Below, piece by piece: positions 40,160 to 49,961 of a stretch of 64,000 bases of DNA. A program made the translations under genes and the position numbers. The DNA is taken from the NCBI GenBank assembly GCA_963714325.1, contig CAVQOB010000019.1, positions 22,021 to 86,020 on the forward strand, given 5' to 3'. Within the stretch, counting starts at the first letter, position 1, and every line of letters starts with the position of its first letter. The DNA is from CAVQOB01 sp963714325 (GTDB taxonomy: Bacteria; Pseudomonadota; Alphaproteobacteria; Rhizobiales; Hyphomicrobiaceae). The notes under the pieces are model-generated. The model was not told the DNA's origin. It ran no database searches and saw only the letters and a program-made list of their open reading frames with translations.

Positions 40160-40628
40160 TGAACGTCCCTCTTGCGGTGTTATCGCCGCGCCACCAGTCG
40201 AACTCGGCAAGCCCCGGCAACATGTTTCGCGCATTGTGCCCTAAAACATGCTGGACTTACACCTCCAGCTCTCAAGTTGCCGAGTGCCGGATCGGCATCG
40301 GCGGCAACTCAAGCTTTGGCATCGCGCAAATCGCCGTCTATGGTAAGCGCTTGGCGCAAGCCCCGCAAGACCAAGTCGAACACCCTTTCCGGGTGTGCGA
40401 CAGTCGTTGTCACCGAAAAGGGGGCAGTCCGTGACAAGGCTAGCCATGGTTATGCCGCATCTATCGATGATGACACGCGTTCAATCCGTTTTCGATCGCG
40501 ATAGCTGGATTAGCCGGATTGTCGGAAGAGACGAACTGAATTCGTGAGGAGAGTGGCGTCTGGGCAAGGCGGGTTCCAAGGACGACAAGTCAACGCCCAT
40601 CGTTGCGGCAGGGAAACCGTCGCCACCG
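40160..40628. other. Divergent intergenic region dapA/slt
   Basis: 469 bases holding the promoters of both divergent genes. A plus-strand 110-codon frame shows no family features. The transglycosylase frame remains open upstream to about 40560 with GAGGAG at 40543, so a start upstream of GTG 40629 at a rare codon cannot be excluded. Confidence 0.4.
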
Positions 40629-43091
40629 GTGAGCGGAGCTGTCGCCGCAGCATCGACCTTTGTCAACGCTGCCGTCGTAATTGCCGGCGTCGCCATCGTG
40701 CTCGGCGTACCGCTCGCAAGCAACGCCAATCGCCCGCAGCCGCTCGCAACATCGCAGGCGACTATCGCTGGCCCGGCAGGGTTGGCGATCCCGTTGTCGG
40801 CCGTTCCCAATGTCCCGTCGACGATAGCGGTCGCACAATCCAGCGCGGGCGAGCAACTACCTGCCATGGCGTCAATGCCCGTCCCTCCCGCGGCGGCTCC
40901 ATCTGCAGCAGTGCCACCAGCGGCAGCACCACAAAACAGTACCGTGGAAGCGCGCCGCATGGCCGCTTTCGACGGCTACATTGCCCCCGCGCGAGATCTG
41001 ATCCCGAAGCCGGAGGATATCGCCAGGCTGCGCGAAGTGATGGCCGCATTAACCGGCGGCAATATCGCAGCTGCCCGGGTCGCGCGTGAGCAACTCGGCG
41101 ACCCGGTTGCGCGCAAGTTGGCCGACTGGGCGCTCTATCGCCAGGGCGCCGGCAGCGCGCGCGACATCAAGGCCTTCCTCGACGCCAACCCGGATTGGCC
41201 GCTGCGTGATGCCTTAACGGCGCGCGCCGAAGAACAACTCTTCACCGGCGGTGGCAGCGCCCGCGACATCAAGGCCTTCTTTAATGGTGCTGACCCGAAA
41301 TCCGGTGTGGGCCATGCGGCACTGGCGTCAGCATTGCTCGCGGAAGGCGACGAGGCCAAGGCAAAGGTACTGGCGGCGAAAGTCTGGCGCCAGCTCGATT
41401 TGCCGGCCACACTGGAAGTCGGCTTTCTTGAGCGCTTCAGCAAAATTCTGGGAGACGATGATCATAAAGTTCGGCTTGATCGCTTTTTGCTCGACGACAA
41501 GCGCTGGGTCAATGAACGCAATGATCGAGCAGCGATCGCCCGCCGCGTCATCGCGCTACTCAGCCAACCCAGTGAACGACAAAAGGCCGAGGCGCGCCTG
41601 GCGGTCTTCCTGCGGTCCAAGACCGCCGATCAGCTGATGGCGCAGTTTACGTCGGAGGGAGCGCCGTTGCCCGCAGCCTCAGCGGCGGCAACGCCACCCG
41701 TGACGGCGACTGCAGCCGTGACACCGCCAGCTGATGCCACTCCGGTGGTGGCGTCTGTCGCCGCGGCTCCGGATTGGGGCTTCGTCTTCCAGCGCATCCA
41801 ATGGCTGCGTCGCCTTGGCCGCCATGATGAAGCCTGGAAAGCGCTGCTGTCCGCTCCGACGGATCTAGCCATCGTCGGCGATCTCGACGACTGGTGGGAT
41901 GAGCGCCGCCTCGCGGCCTACGATGCCCTGAAGCAGGGCAAGCCCGGCATTGCCTATGACCTCGTCAAGGCGCCAGGCGCACTCGGCGTCAATCCTCAGA
42001 AGGACGCGACGTTCTTTGCGGGCTGGATTGCACTGAAGCATCTGTCCCGGCCGAAAGACGCCGAAGTGCACTTCCGCGCCATGGAGCAAGCAGCTGATGG
42101 GCCGCTCAGCCGGTCCAAAGCGGCGTACTGGTTGGCGCGCACCTATGAGGCCAACGGGGCGTCAGACAAAGTGCGCGCCCAGCTTGAAAGTGCCGCGCGC
42201 AATACCGACACGTTTTACGGCCTGTTGGCCCGCCAGGAACTCGATCCGTCGAATGCAGCGATCATTATTCCGGCGCCGGAAACGCCCTCGCCTGACATCA
42301 TCGCCCGCTTCAATGTGCATGAGGTCGTCAAGGCGACTGTCATCGCCAGGAAAGCCGGCCTCGATCTCTCGCTGACCCGCGCGTTCCTCAATCATCTCCG
42401 CATCATTCTGCCAAGTGAAGCCGAGCAGGCGATGGTCGCACACTTGGCTGACGCGCTGGGAGACACGCAGATGGCCGTCCGAATCGCCAAGGCCGCGGTT
42501 GCGCGTGGACTGAACCTCATCACATCAGCCTATCCGATTCACCCGATGCCGGCTTACCAGCCGCTGCGCCCACCACCAGAGCCAGCCGTCCTGCTCGGTG
42601 TTGCCCGCCAGGAAAGCGAGTTCAACACCAACACCATGTCGGGAGCGGGCGCGCGTGGCCTACTGCAAGTGATGCCGATTACAGCACAGCATGTCTGTAC
42701 CGATTACCGGCTGAAATGCGAGATCGACCGGCTGGTCAAGGAGCCCGCCTACAACGCCATGATGGCGTCCGCCTACATCGGTGATCGCATGGACGAGTTC
42801 ACCGGTTCTTATGTCCTCACGCTCGCGGGCTACAACGCCGGTCCCGGGCGCGCGCGTCAATGGGTCCGCGAGTTTGGCGATCCGCGCGATCCCAAGGTTG
42901 ATCCGATCGACTGGATCAACCGCATCCCGTTCGAGGAAACCCGCGAATACGTACAAAAGGTACTGGCCAATATCCAGATCTACCGCGCCCGCCTCGGCGA
43001 TGAAGCAAGCGCCTTGCGCCTGAAGTCCGATTTGCGCCGCACCGGCAACCTTCGCCGCGCGACCACCACCGGCGAACGCGCGGCAAATTGA
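40629..43091 (+). CDS. slt: Soluble lytic murein transglycosylase
   Basis: 820 residues from GTG 40629. N-terminal hydrophobic segment (FVNAAVVIAGVAIVLGV), an Ala/Pro-rich linker, a superhelical array of TPR-like hairpins (residues about 120-600) and a C-terminal SLT lysozyme-like domain. Catalytic Glu in VARQESEFN near residue 663, then GARGLLQVMPITA and the GYNAGPGRARQWV motif. It cleaves peptidoglycan between MurNAc and GlcNAc with anhydro formation during wall recycling. Ala/Pro/Val-rich insert at about residues 345-375 is an unusual flexible spacer. Located opposite dapA, as in many Hyphomicrobiales. Confidence 0.95.
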   Translation: MSGAVAAASTFVNAAVVIAGVAIVLGVPLASNANRPQPLATSQATIAGPAGLAIPLSAVPNVPSTIAVAQSSAGEQLPAMASMPVPPAAAPSAAVPPAAAPQNSTVEARRMAAFDGYIAPARDLIPKPEDIARLREVMAALTGGNIAAARVAREQLGDPVARKLADWALYRQGAGSARDIKAFLDANPDWPLRDALTARAEEQLFTGGGSARDIKAFFNGADPKSGVGHAALASALLAEGDEAKAKVLAAKVWRQLDLPATLEVGFLERFSKILGDDDHKVRLDRFLLDDKRWVNERNDRAAIARRVIALLSQPSERQKAEARLAVFLRSKTADQLMAQFTSEGAPLPAASAAATPPVTATAAVTPPADATPVVASVAAAPDWGFVFQRIQWLRRLGRHDEAWKALLSAPTDLAIVGDLDDWWDERRLAAYDALKQGKPGIAYDLVKAPGALGVNPQKDATFFAGWIALKHLSRPKDAEVHFRAMEQAADGPLSRSKAAYWLARTYEANGASDKVRAQLESAARNTDTFYGLLARQELDPSNAAIIIPAPETPSPDIIARFNVHEVVKATVIARKAGLDLSLTRAFLNHLRIILPSEAEQAMVAHLADALGDTQMAVRIAKAAVARGLNLITSAYPIHPMPAYQPLRPPPEPAVLLGVARQESEFNTNTMSGAGARGLLQVMPITAQHVCTDYRLKCEIDRLVKEPAYNAMMASAYIGDRMDEFTGSYVLTLAGYNAGPGRARQWVREFGDPRDPKVDPIDWINRIPFEETREYVQKVLANIQIYRARLGDEASALRLKSDLRRTGNLRRATTTGERAAN

Positions 43092-43593
43092 TTTCCTCAG
43101 AACCCGTCCAGTACCAGATCCTCGGCGAGCAGGCTTGTCACGGCCAACATTCCCAATCGATCCAACCGAAAAACCAAGTGCCGCTGGACGTAGGTCATTT
43201 ACCGCGAACGCAATCTCGTCGAACGCTTCGTCTACACGCTGAAGCCATTCCGGCGCATCGCCATGTGCTACGATAAGCTTCGGGCCTATTACTTCGCTTT
43301 CGTCCGGCTGGCTGGCGTGCGAATTTGGCGCCAATCCATTGAGTCCGCAGGCTCGCATTGCCGTGGAAGCTGCTAGCATCAATTCGATGCATGTGACACG
43401 CCCTCGAATGGTGAGACCCGGCAATTGGAACGACGATCTGGTGAGCCAATATTTCTTCCCGGGGCTTGAGTGACCGTTGGCCCGGATCATGGTTGCGCTT
43501 TGGTCCGAGCTGAGCTGACGGTTGCGGGCATCTTCCAAAACCATTGAGCCATGATAGCTTCACCTGAATATGCTGGTGAAAGGATTTCTGTGT
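43092..43593. other. Gene-poor stretch between slt and DUF3604 gene
   Basis: About 500 bases. A minus-strand frame covers it (to 43544) but reads mostly as the antisense of slt further down and has no recognisable domain, start signal or ribosome binding site. Possibly decayed DNA. AAAGGA at about 43578 is the ribosome binding site of the next gene. Confidence 0.4.
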
Positions 43594-45846
43594 ATGCCCT
43601 ACTCGACATATCGACCTGATCTCATGGGCACTGCCACCCTCAGTCCGTCCGGTGCGTTCGAAGCCGGCTCTTTGCAGTGCTTCACCCTGGTTTACACGGC
43701 AGGCGCGTTCGGGATCGATGATACTGGCTCAATTAAGATTGGCTTCCGCTTTGCCACCGATTTTGGCCCGGTACAATTCACTGATCCCGCTGCGGTCGGC
43801 TACACAACCGCCGAGGCATCGAACGGTGCGACGCTCGAATGCAAATGGGAGTTCAAGCGCAACATCAGGCCATGGAGTCGATCGCTCTACATAGGCGTGG
43901 TCAGAGACTTTCTGGCGCCCGGCGACACCATAACGATCCGCTTCGGTGACCGGCGGTTGGGATCGCCGGGCATCCGGTTGCAAACCTACTGTGAGAGCGT
44001 ATTCGAATTTCAAGTCTTTGCTGATCCGATCGCAACCTACGACTATGTGGCTCTTCCCCAAAGCCCACAGATTGCGATTGTAGCAGGTCCCGGGATCCAA
44101 TGGCGCGCCGTCGCTCCCACACGAATCCGGCAGGGCGAGCCATTCCGACTGTCGATCAAGGCCGACGACAAATGGGGCAACCCATCCGATGTTTGCCCGC
44201 GCCGGCTGGTACTACAGTCATCATTGCCGGTTGGCGGACTGCCCGAGGTGGTCGATGTGCCAGCAGGCCAAGCCGCGACACGGATCGGGCCATTGACGGT
44301 TGCGGCGCCCGGCGAATTATCGATCCGCGTGCTCGACGAGACCGGTGCCGTCTTGTGTCTCTCGAATCCGATTGATGTTGTTCCACCGGCTGAAACCCTG
44401 TTGCATTACTGGGGCGACACGCATGGTCAATCGGATGAGACACTCGGCACGAATTCGGCGCGGGAGTACTTTGCGTTCGGTCGCGACCGCGCGTTCCTCG
44501 ATGTGATCGGGCACCAAGGCAATGATTTCCAGATTACGGCTGCGTTCTGGCAGGAGTTGAATGCGTTGTCGCGGACATTCGACGAGCCCGGGCAGTTCGT
44601 CTGCATTCCCGGCTACGAGTGGTCGGCAAATACCGCCGTTGGTGGCGATCGCAACGTGCACTTTCGCCACGAAAGCGAGACGATCCATCGCTCGTCGCAT
44701 GCTCAGATTGCGGATGTTGTCGACATCCAGGATGAGGCCAGTGATGCTCACACGGCCCACGACCTGTTCAAGCGGCTTCAAGGCAAGGACTGTGTCGTGA
44801 TGGCGCATGTCGGAGGGCGTTATGCAGACATCACTTTTGCACATGATCCCAATCTGGAGACAGCAGTCGAGGTGCATTCGGCCTGGGGGACTTTTGAATG
44901 GATCGTGCACGATGCCTTCAAAAACAACTACCGCGTCGGCATCGTTGCCAACTCCGACGGCCACAAAGGGCGGCCGGGTGCGTGTTACCCAGGCGCCTCA
45001 TTTTTCGGCAGTTATGGCGGTTTGACGTGCTTTCTCGCAGAACGGCTCGATCGTGATGCCATCTTCAACAGCATGCGTCGGCGGCGGCACTATGCGACGA
45101 CTGGCAATCGTGCGGCGCTCGACATCGCGGTTATGACAACATCGCCGGCTGACGTGTTCGTGCGAGACCCGGCTGTCGGCAGCGGGCCCGTCGAGCGAAC
45201 CAATCGAATTCTGATGGGTGATATCGCACGTGTGCACGACGATGACGTTGAACTCAAGGTTGCCGTGACTGGATCGGCACCGATCGAACGGTTGGATATC
45301 TATGATGGTCTGGAACTGATCGAGACCATACGCCCCTACACCGACGCTGACCTAGGATCGCGCGTGCGGTTGGTCTACTCTGGCGCTGAGTATCGTGGCC
45401 GCGCGCGCACCACTGTTTGGGATGGACGTCTCACCGTGGGTGGGGCCGGAATTCAATCCGCCCGCATGTTCAACACTTGGAATCTTGACCGTGGCATCCA
45501 GGAGCAAGCATACGACGGCCTAACTTGGAAAGCGGTGACGACAGGCAACTACGGGGGAATTGATCTTTGGCTCGATGGCTCCGGACAGGCTCTGACCTTC
45601 GAGACAAAGCCGATTTCTGGTCGCGTCGACCTCACCCAGCTTTGTTCGCAGCCGATGATGTTTGAGGCGGGCGGGCTTGAGCGCTTTGTGACTGTCCAGC
45701 GGCTTCCGAACCAACTGCCGACGGCAATAATGCGTCTCAGTCGCCGCCTGCGCGTCCGACCCAATGGCGACACGCGGTTATTCGTTCGTGTCCAACAAGG
45801 GGATGGCCATCGGATCTGGTCGAGTCCGATTTACCTCTTCCGCTAA
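43594..45846 (+). CDS. DUF3604 PHP-like metal-dependent protein
   Basis: 750 residues from ATG 43594 (MPYSTYRPDLM) with AAAGGA 9 bases upstream. The N-terminal 270 residues are beta-rich; the DUF3604 core then shows metal-site motifs HYWGDTHGQSD (about residue 272), DVIGHQGND, PGYEWS, NVHF, MAHVGGRYAD (about 405), VEVHSAWGTFEW and VANSDGHKGRPG (about 452). These resemble PHP-superfamily phosphoesterase sites, so hydrolysis of a phosphate or other ester is plausible; the substrate is unknown. No signal peptide. Convergent with the aconitase X operon, 6 bases apart. Confidence 0.85.
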   Translation: MPYSTYRPDLMGTATLSPSGAFEAGSLQCFTLVYTAGAFGIDDTGSIKIGFRFATDFGPVQFTDPAAVGYTTAEASNGATLECKWEFKRNIRPWSRSLYIGVVRDFLAPGDTITIRFGDRRLGSPGIRLQTYCESVFEFQVFADPIATYDYVALPQSPQIAIVAGPGIQWRAVAPTRIRQGEPFRLSIKADDKWGNPSDVCPRRLVLQSSLPVGGLPEVVDVPAGQAATRIGPLTVAAPGELSIRVLDETGAVLCLSNPIDVVPPAETLLHYWGDTHGQSDETLGTNSAREYFAFGRDRAFLDVIGHQGNDFQITAAFWQELNALSRTFDEPGQFVCIPGYEWSANTAVGGDRNVHFRHESETIHRSSHAQIADVVDIQDEASDAHTAHDLFKRLQGKDCVVMAHVGGRYADITFAHDPNLETAVEVHSAWGTFEWIVHDAFKNNYRVGIVANSDGHKGRPGACYPGASFFGSYGGLTCFLAERLDRDAIFNSMRRRRHYATTGNRAALDIAVMTTSPADVFVRDPAVGSGPVERTNRILMGDIARVHDDDVELKVAVTGSAPIERLDIYDGLELIETIRPYTDADLGSRVRLVYSGAEYRGRARTTVWDGRLTVGGAGIQSARMFNTWNLDRGIQEQAYDGLTWKAVTTGNYGGIDLWLDGSGQALTFETKPISGRVDLTQLCSQPMMFEAGGLERFVTVQRLPNQLPTAIMRLSRRLRVRPNGDTRLFVRVQQGDGHRIWSSPIYLFR

Positions 45847-45852
45847 GGCCTT

Positions 45853-46269
45853 TCAGTCACGGCTCAAAATCGTAACACGGCCCTCAGCAGGTTCGATCCG
45901 TAGGCTGTCGCCTGTCCGGATCAGGTGTGTTGGATCGCCGGCCTCGAAGCGGTCAACCATCGTCAGGTTCGCCAAGGCGGCCCCTTGAGCCAAAATGGTA
46001 TTCGCCCGGTCAAAGATGATTGCCTTTGGCGCCATACCTCGCGCCGCCATTTCGTTCAGCATCCAGGCTGAGGCGACACCACCCTTTGCGGTGACTAAGA
46101 CGAGGATTTTATCCACGTAGGACTGACCATGCAACTTGTGTTGCGGACGCGAGAATATACCCGCCAACCTATCAAGATCGTAGCGGGCCGAGAAATTGTC
46201 GGATGCGACGAGCGCTTCACCCTCGACGGTCGGGCCAATCCCGACATGACAGGCGAGCATGATCGGCAT
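45853..46269 (-). CDS. Aconitase X swivel-domain (small) subunit
   Basis: 138 residues from ATG 46269, whose A overlaps the stop of the large-subunit gene (TGATG). The swivel fold signature is present: VLVTAKGGVASAWMLNEMAARGMAPKAIIF followed in order by an ILAQGAALANLTMVDRFE segment. In bacteria, aconitase X proteins dehydrate cis-3-hydroxy-L-proline; in archaea a phosphomevalonate. The catabolic context here favours the hydroxyproline role, by inference. Confidence 0.85.
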   Translation of the reverse strand: MPIMLACHVGIGPTVEGEALVASDNFSARYDLDRLAGIFSRPQHKLHGQSYVDKILVLVTAKGGVASAWMLNEMAARGMAPKAIIFDRANTILAQGAALANLTMVDRFEAGDPTHLIRTGDSLRIEPAEGRVTILSRD

Positions 46270-47516
46270 CAGAGGACCTTTCCGGCGACGGCGCTGTCGA
46301 TGCAGCAAGCCATGCTGGCGAGGGTTGGCTTGTAGCCGTATCCGCCGATGATGTTAATCAGCTTGGCAGAGTTCGACATCAGCCGGGTCCAGCCATTTGC
46401 CTCGGCCATTTCACGGGCATAACTCTGATAAAAACAGACGCCAGCTGCAACGGTGGCGCCAGCGGCCTCCATCCGCGCCGTTAGTCCCATCCGATCTGCG
46501 GCAAACTTGACCTCTGGCGAAGTGGCGATGATCAATGATGTTTGAGCGTGGATCTGCCGCCCATCGAGCAAGCTTGCGACCTGTGCCATCTCCAGCAGTG
46601 ACAACTGCGGAGCAGCAAAGACGACGACGTCGAGTTTCTCGCCACGGGCTCCATAGCTTGCGTAAAAGGCGTCAACATCAGCGGCGGTGATTGAGACTGA
46701 CTTGGGAATTGTATGTCCGTGGAAGGCGTCCGCGAGCGTCGGCGCATCGGCGGTTATACCGGGCATATGGAACATGGCGAGCGAACCGAAGCTGGCGGCT
46801 GCCGCACCAAAATGCTTCAGCGCATCTGAGTTTGGTTTTGCTGTCAGGCCGGTCACCACCGGTACTTTCCAATAGCTGTTGGCTGCTCGCCCCACAATGG
46901 CACCAAGTGCGCCCCAGTCGCTCAAATCTTTGGGTGTGTAGATGACTTCGAACAACATCGACCCACGTCGGTGTTGTTCGAGGTGGTAGCCGTAGCGCGG
47001 CGTGCGACCCGTGAGACCAGCTGCGAGCGCGGACGGGCCACCTTCGAAGTTGCTCCGGGCACCCATAATGCTGTTGGCATAGATGACGACGCCGGTATCG
47101 CCCATGGCGAGATGTTCACCGCGAACCGGCGGCAGTACCGTCTGGTAATTGATGCACGTGTTTGTCATCAGCACGCCAAGGGCTTCAAACGCCTTGATGG
47201 TGCGCGCTTCGAGGTCTGCCATTGCATCGGTCTGGCGCAACTTCTTGTACGTCGCGAAATCCAGCCCGCGAGGATCGGTTATCGTCGGGATGCGCACGCG
47301 CCTTTCGGACTGGGCTGCCTGTGCCAGCTCTTCGAGCCAGCAGACGCCGACCTCTCCGAGGCTCTCGGTGTCAGCCATGATGTGCGCTTGACCAACATTT
47401 ACGAAGTCTGCAGCATCGAAAAAGCGGCCGACCGCCATCTGGTGCTTGATGGCCCATTGCCGGACCGCTCCATGGAGACCCGCAAGCATGTCCTTTTCGT
47501 CTTGGTCGAGCCGCAT
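46269..47516 (-). CDS. Aconitase X catalytic (large) subunit
   Basis: 415 residues, start ATG 47516 with AGGA 8 bases upstream. Signatures of the AcnX large subunit: MTNTCINYQTVLPP, GEHLAMGDTGVVIYANS, GARSNFEGGPSALAAGLTGR and PRYGYHL, and near the end IATSPEVKFAADRMGL. Bacterial enzymes of this family dehydrate cis-3-hydroxy-L-proline to a pyrroline, feeding collagen- or plant-derived hydroxyproline into catabolism. Its gene is followed immediately by the swivel subunit and preceded by a binding protein in the same direction, so the three look like one operon. Substrate not proven. Confidence 0.88.
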   Translation of the reverse strand: MRLDQDEKDMLAGLHGAVRQWAIKHQMAVGRFFDAADFVNVGQAHIMADTESLGEVGVCWLEELAQAAQSERRVRIPTITDPRGLDFATYKKLRQTDAMADLEARTIKAFEALGVLMTNTCINYQTVLPPVRGEHLAMGDTGVVIYANSIMGARSNFEGGPSALAAGLTGRTPRYGYHLEQHRRGSMLFEVIYTPKDLSDWGALGAIVGRAANSYWKVPVVTGLTAKPNSDALKHFGAAAASFGSLAMFHMPGITADAPTLADAFHGHTIPKSVSITAADVDAFYASYGARGEKLDVVVFAAPQLSLLEMAQVASLLDGRQIHAQTSLIIATSPEVKFAADRMGLTARMEAAGATVAAGVCFYQSYAREMAEANGWTRLMSNSAKLINIIGGYGYKPTLASMACCIDSAVAGKVL

Positions 47517-47579
47517 GATCGTCCTGCTTTGAGCTGCGCGGTTGTGGTCAGCTACAATTCATCGATTGCATAGAGCACT

Positions 47580-48566
47580 TCAATTCGCCGATGCTCCCGC
47601 CGCCTTAAGCACTGGAGTGATGCGCGCGACTTCGCTCTCGACAAGTTTTTGCAGGCCTGCAGGGCCACGATCTGCCCCTTTTGGGCCAGTGCTGCCGAGT
47701 TCGACGTATCGTTTGCGAACCGTCTCGTCATCCAAGGCGGCATTCAAAGCCTCGACCAGTCGTTCCCTGATCGCGTCAGGCAAGCCTTTTGGGCCCACCA
47801 TGGCGTTCCATGCACTAAAGATGAAGTCGACGCCGGCCTCTTTTGTGGTTGGTACGTCGGGCAGGCTCTCCAGCCTTTCACTGGCAGCAACCGCATATGC
47901 CTTGATCGTCCCGGCCTTGATCTGCGGGATCACATTCAACGCCTGATCGACCATGTAGTCGATTTGGCCACCAACAAGGTCGTTCATGGCTGGTCCCGTT
48001 CCCCGATAGGCAACAAGACCCGGCTTGGCGCCGAACTGGCTGTTAAACACAACTCCCGCGACATGAGAGATTGAGCCCACGCCTGCATGTCCGTAACTTA
48101 GTTTTTCACCGTTCGCCTTCAAGTGCGCTAGGAATTCAGCGAGCGTCTTGGCGGCTATAGCCGTCTTCGAGACGACGACCTGTGGCGTGTAATTGACAAT
48201 GCCAATCTGTTCAAAGCTCTTGGCCGGGTCATACTTCAAGTTTGGATAGAGCGCAGGTGCCGCCGATTGTGTGCCCATGTTGCCAACGCCGATCGTATAG
48301 CCATCGGGGGCCGACTGAGCAACGCGGGTCATGCCGGTGGACCCGCCAGCACCGGAAACGTTTTCAATCAGGATTGACTGACCGAGAGTTCGCGCCATGT
48401 GTTCCCCGACGATGCGAGCGACAACGTCCGTAGGGCCGCCAGCCGCGAACGGCACAATGATCGTAATGGGTTTCACGGGATAGGACTGCTGCGCGGCAGT
48501 CGGTGAAACCAGGAAAAACCCAAGCGCCAAGCTCAGCATCGAATACGTGCACTTCATAACGAGCAT
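47580..48566 (-). CDS. TctC/Bug-family periplasmic binding protein
   Basis: 328 residues from ATG 48566 with GGAG 9 bases upstream. Signal peptide (YSMLSLALGFFLVSPTAAQQ), then YPVKPITIIVPFAAGGPTDV, VVSKTAIAAKTL, GVGSISHVAG and GGQIDYMVDQ, the typical Bug fold that captures carboxylates for tripartite tricarboxylate transport. The open frame runs 190 codons further upstream, but that part is the tail of a dehydrogenase pseudogene and spacer, so it is not the true start. No TctA/TctB membrane genes are near, so it must work with others or be orphan. 63 bases upstream of the aconitase X large subunit. Confidence 0.9.
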   Translation of the reverse strand: MLVMKCTYSMLSLALGFFLVSPTAAQQSYPVKPITIIVPFAAGGPTDVVARIVGEHMARTLGQSILIENVSGAGGSTGMTRVAQSAPDGYTIGVGNMGTQSAAPALYPNLKYDPAKSFEQIGIVNYTPQVVVSKTAIAAKTLAEFLAHLKANGEKLSYGHAGVGSISHVAGVVFNSQFGAKPGLVAYRGTGPAMNDLVGGQIDYMVDQALNVIPQIKAGTIKAYAVAASERLESLPDVPTTKEAGVDFIFSAWNAMVGPKGLPDAIRERLVEALNAALDDETVRKRYVELGSTGPKGADRGPAGLQKLVESEVARITPVLKAAGASAN

Positions 48567-48904
48567 CGCTTTGACTCCAAGACTAGATATTCCGTGAAGG
48601 AAGGTTACCGCTCGCGTTGAAGATTTGTCCATCTTTGTCTCGATGGCCTCGCGATATGCCGGTTGATACCTTCGAGTCGCAGTCTGCTGACTTATCAAAA
48701 AGCCGTTGACGCTAGCGGGCAGGATGGATTGCGCCTGCAGCGGCGGTTCCTGTCTCGGAACGCTCAACTCTCCTTGCGCGCATTGCGATGTCCTAAGGAT
48801 CGTCAGCGCGTCGTCGATCATCGCAATGGGCACGGTCATGATGGCCTCAGCTCTTGGTTCGCCCGTGCCGGCGTCAACGGTGGCCAACTCAATGATCTGC
48901 CAGT
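48567..48904. other. Decayed spacer upstream of binding protein
   Basis: About 340 bases with open frame on the minus strand but no recognisable domain. It separates the broken end of the dehydrogenase pseudogene from the binding-protein start and should contain the operon promoter. Possibly the scar of a deletion. Confidence 0.35.
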
Positions 48905-49832
48905 AAGGAGCCACGTCCGCCACCATTTCAGCGCCGACGCGCTCCCCGTCGGGTCGGCCGTTACAGAAATCGTCCTCAATCACCCCCTGGATGAACGCCG
49001 CAGACATGACAGGTGCAGCATCGTTCCAGCCCGTCGCCGCCAAGACCTGGGCATTCAGTTCCGCCGTTGGACGTGGCGTGATGCGGTCGACCATTGCATT
49101 CGGGCTTGTCGTTTCGGTTTCGATCCATGATCGCAAGGCTGCGTCGCCGATCGCTTCGGCGAACTGCAGTAGGTCGCGTCACTAACGAACGCCATTGTGT
49201 CTGAGATTGTCGCAGCTCAGCAGCGTGACCTGACCTGCCTGCGCGGCCATACGTGCGCGACCGTTCGCGGACAGCGCTCCATAGATTGTGGTGCCCGGCC
49301 GCCGGTCACGGGCCGCCGCAATATCACCCGCGACTTCTGGATGTCCGGCATCGAGGTCGTCGTCGGGCGTGAGGTAGTAACCGGCCTCGGTCGCCGTAAA
49401 CGAAATGATGCGCGTGCTGCCCGAGCTTCCGACGGCGATTACGCCGTCGAGCACTGGCGTATAGGTGATCACCTGGCGGATTGAACGAATGCGTTCGTAC
49501 CGGGGCGCGCCAGCAGCATCCACAGTCGCCAAAGTATACACCCCATGCTGTGCCGCTAGCGCCTCGATGACATCTGTCATCTCGCGGCGCATGTTGCCGC
49601 TTGCCAACGACCATTGTGCATCGCCAGCATCGAATAGTTTTTGCAAATGTGCTGCCTGATGCGGATGGTGAAATGCACCAAGGCCCAAGTGCAGGATGGT
49701 TCGTGGTCCTTGTTTTGGTGGTATGCGGTGTCCTGCAGGAGAAGAGGGTGGAGATGCAGTCGTGACGGCGATTTTAAGCCCTGTCCACATTAACGGATAG
49801 TCATTAGCCCTCTCTGCGGGGGCAGCAGTCAT
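48905..49832 (-). pseudogene. Mannitol dehydrogenase-family pseudogene
   Basis: N-terminal NAD domain (ILHLGLGAFHHPHQAAHL, then ASGNMRREMTDVIEAL and AQHGVYTLATV) is followed by LLSCDNLRHNGVR, then two consecutive in-frame stops TAG TGA at about 49182, after which the same frame continues with DLLQFAEAIGDAALRSWIE, SPNAMVDRITPR and VIEDDF..GRP. Homology ends at about 48908 (DVAPY), where the C-terminal helical domain should begin. So it has both stop codons and a 3' truncation. The family oxidises polyols or mannonate/fructuronate-type sugar acids. Start could be 49832 or Met 49790. Confidence 0.85.
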
Positions 49833-49961
49833 GCGCCGTGAACAAGTTGGGTCGTCAATTCCACAGACCCGATGCGGGAGGTGTTGACTTCAACTGCAGC
49901 GACGTGTCGATTGTTTGCACCGAACACAACGATTACAATGTCTTGGTCGACGGGGTGGGGC

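Noticed and set aside
42660..43544. 294-codon minus-strand frame after slt
   Set aside because: More than half lies opposite the transglycosylase catalytic domain; the remainder has no recognisable content or ribosome binding site.
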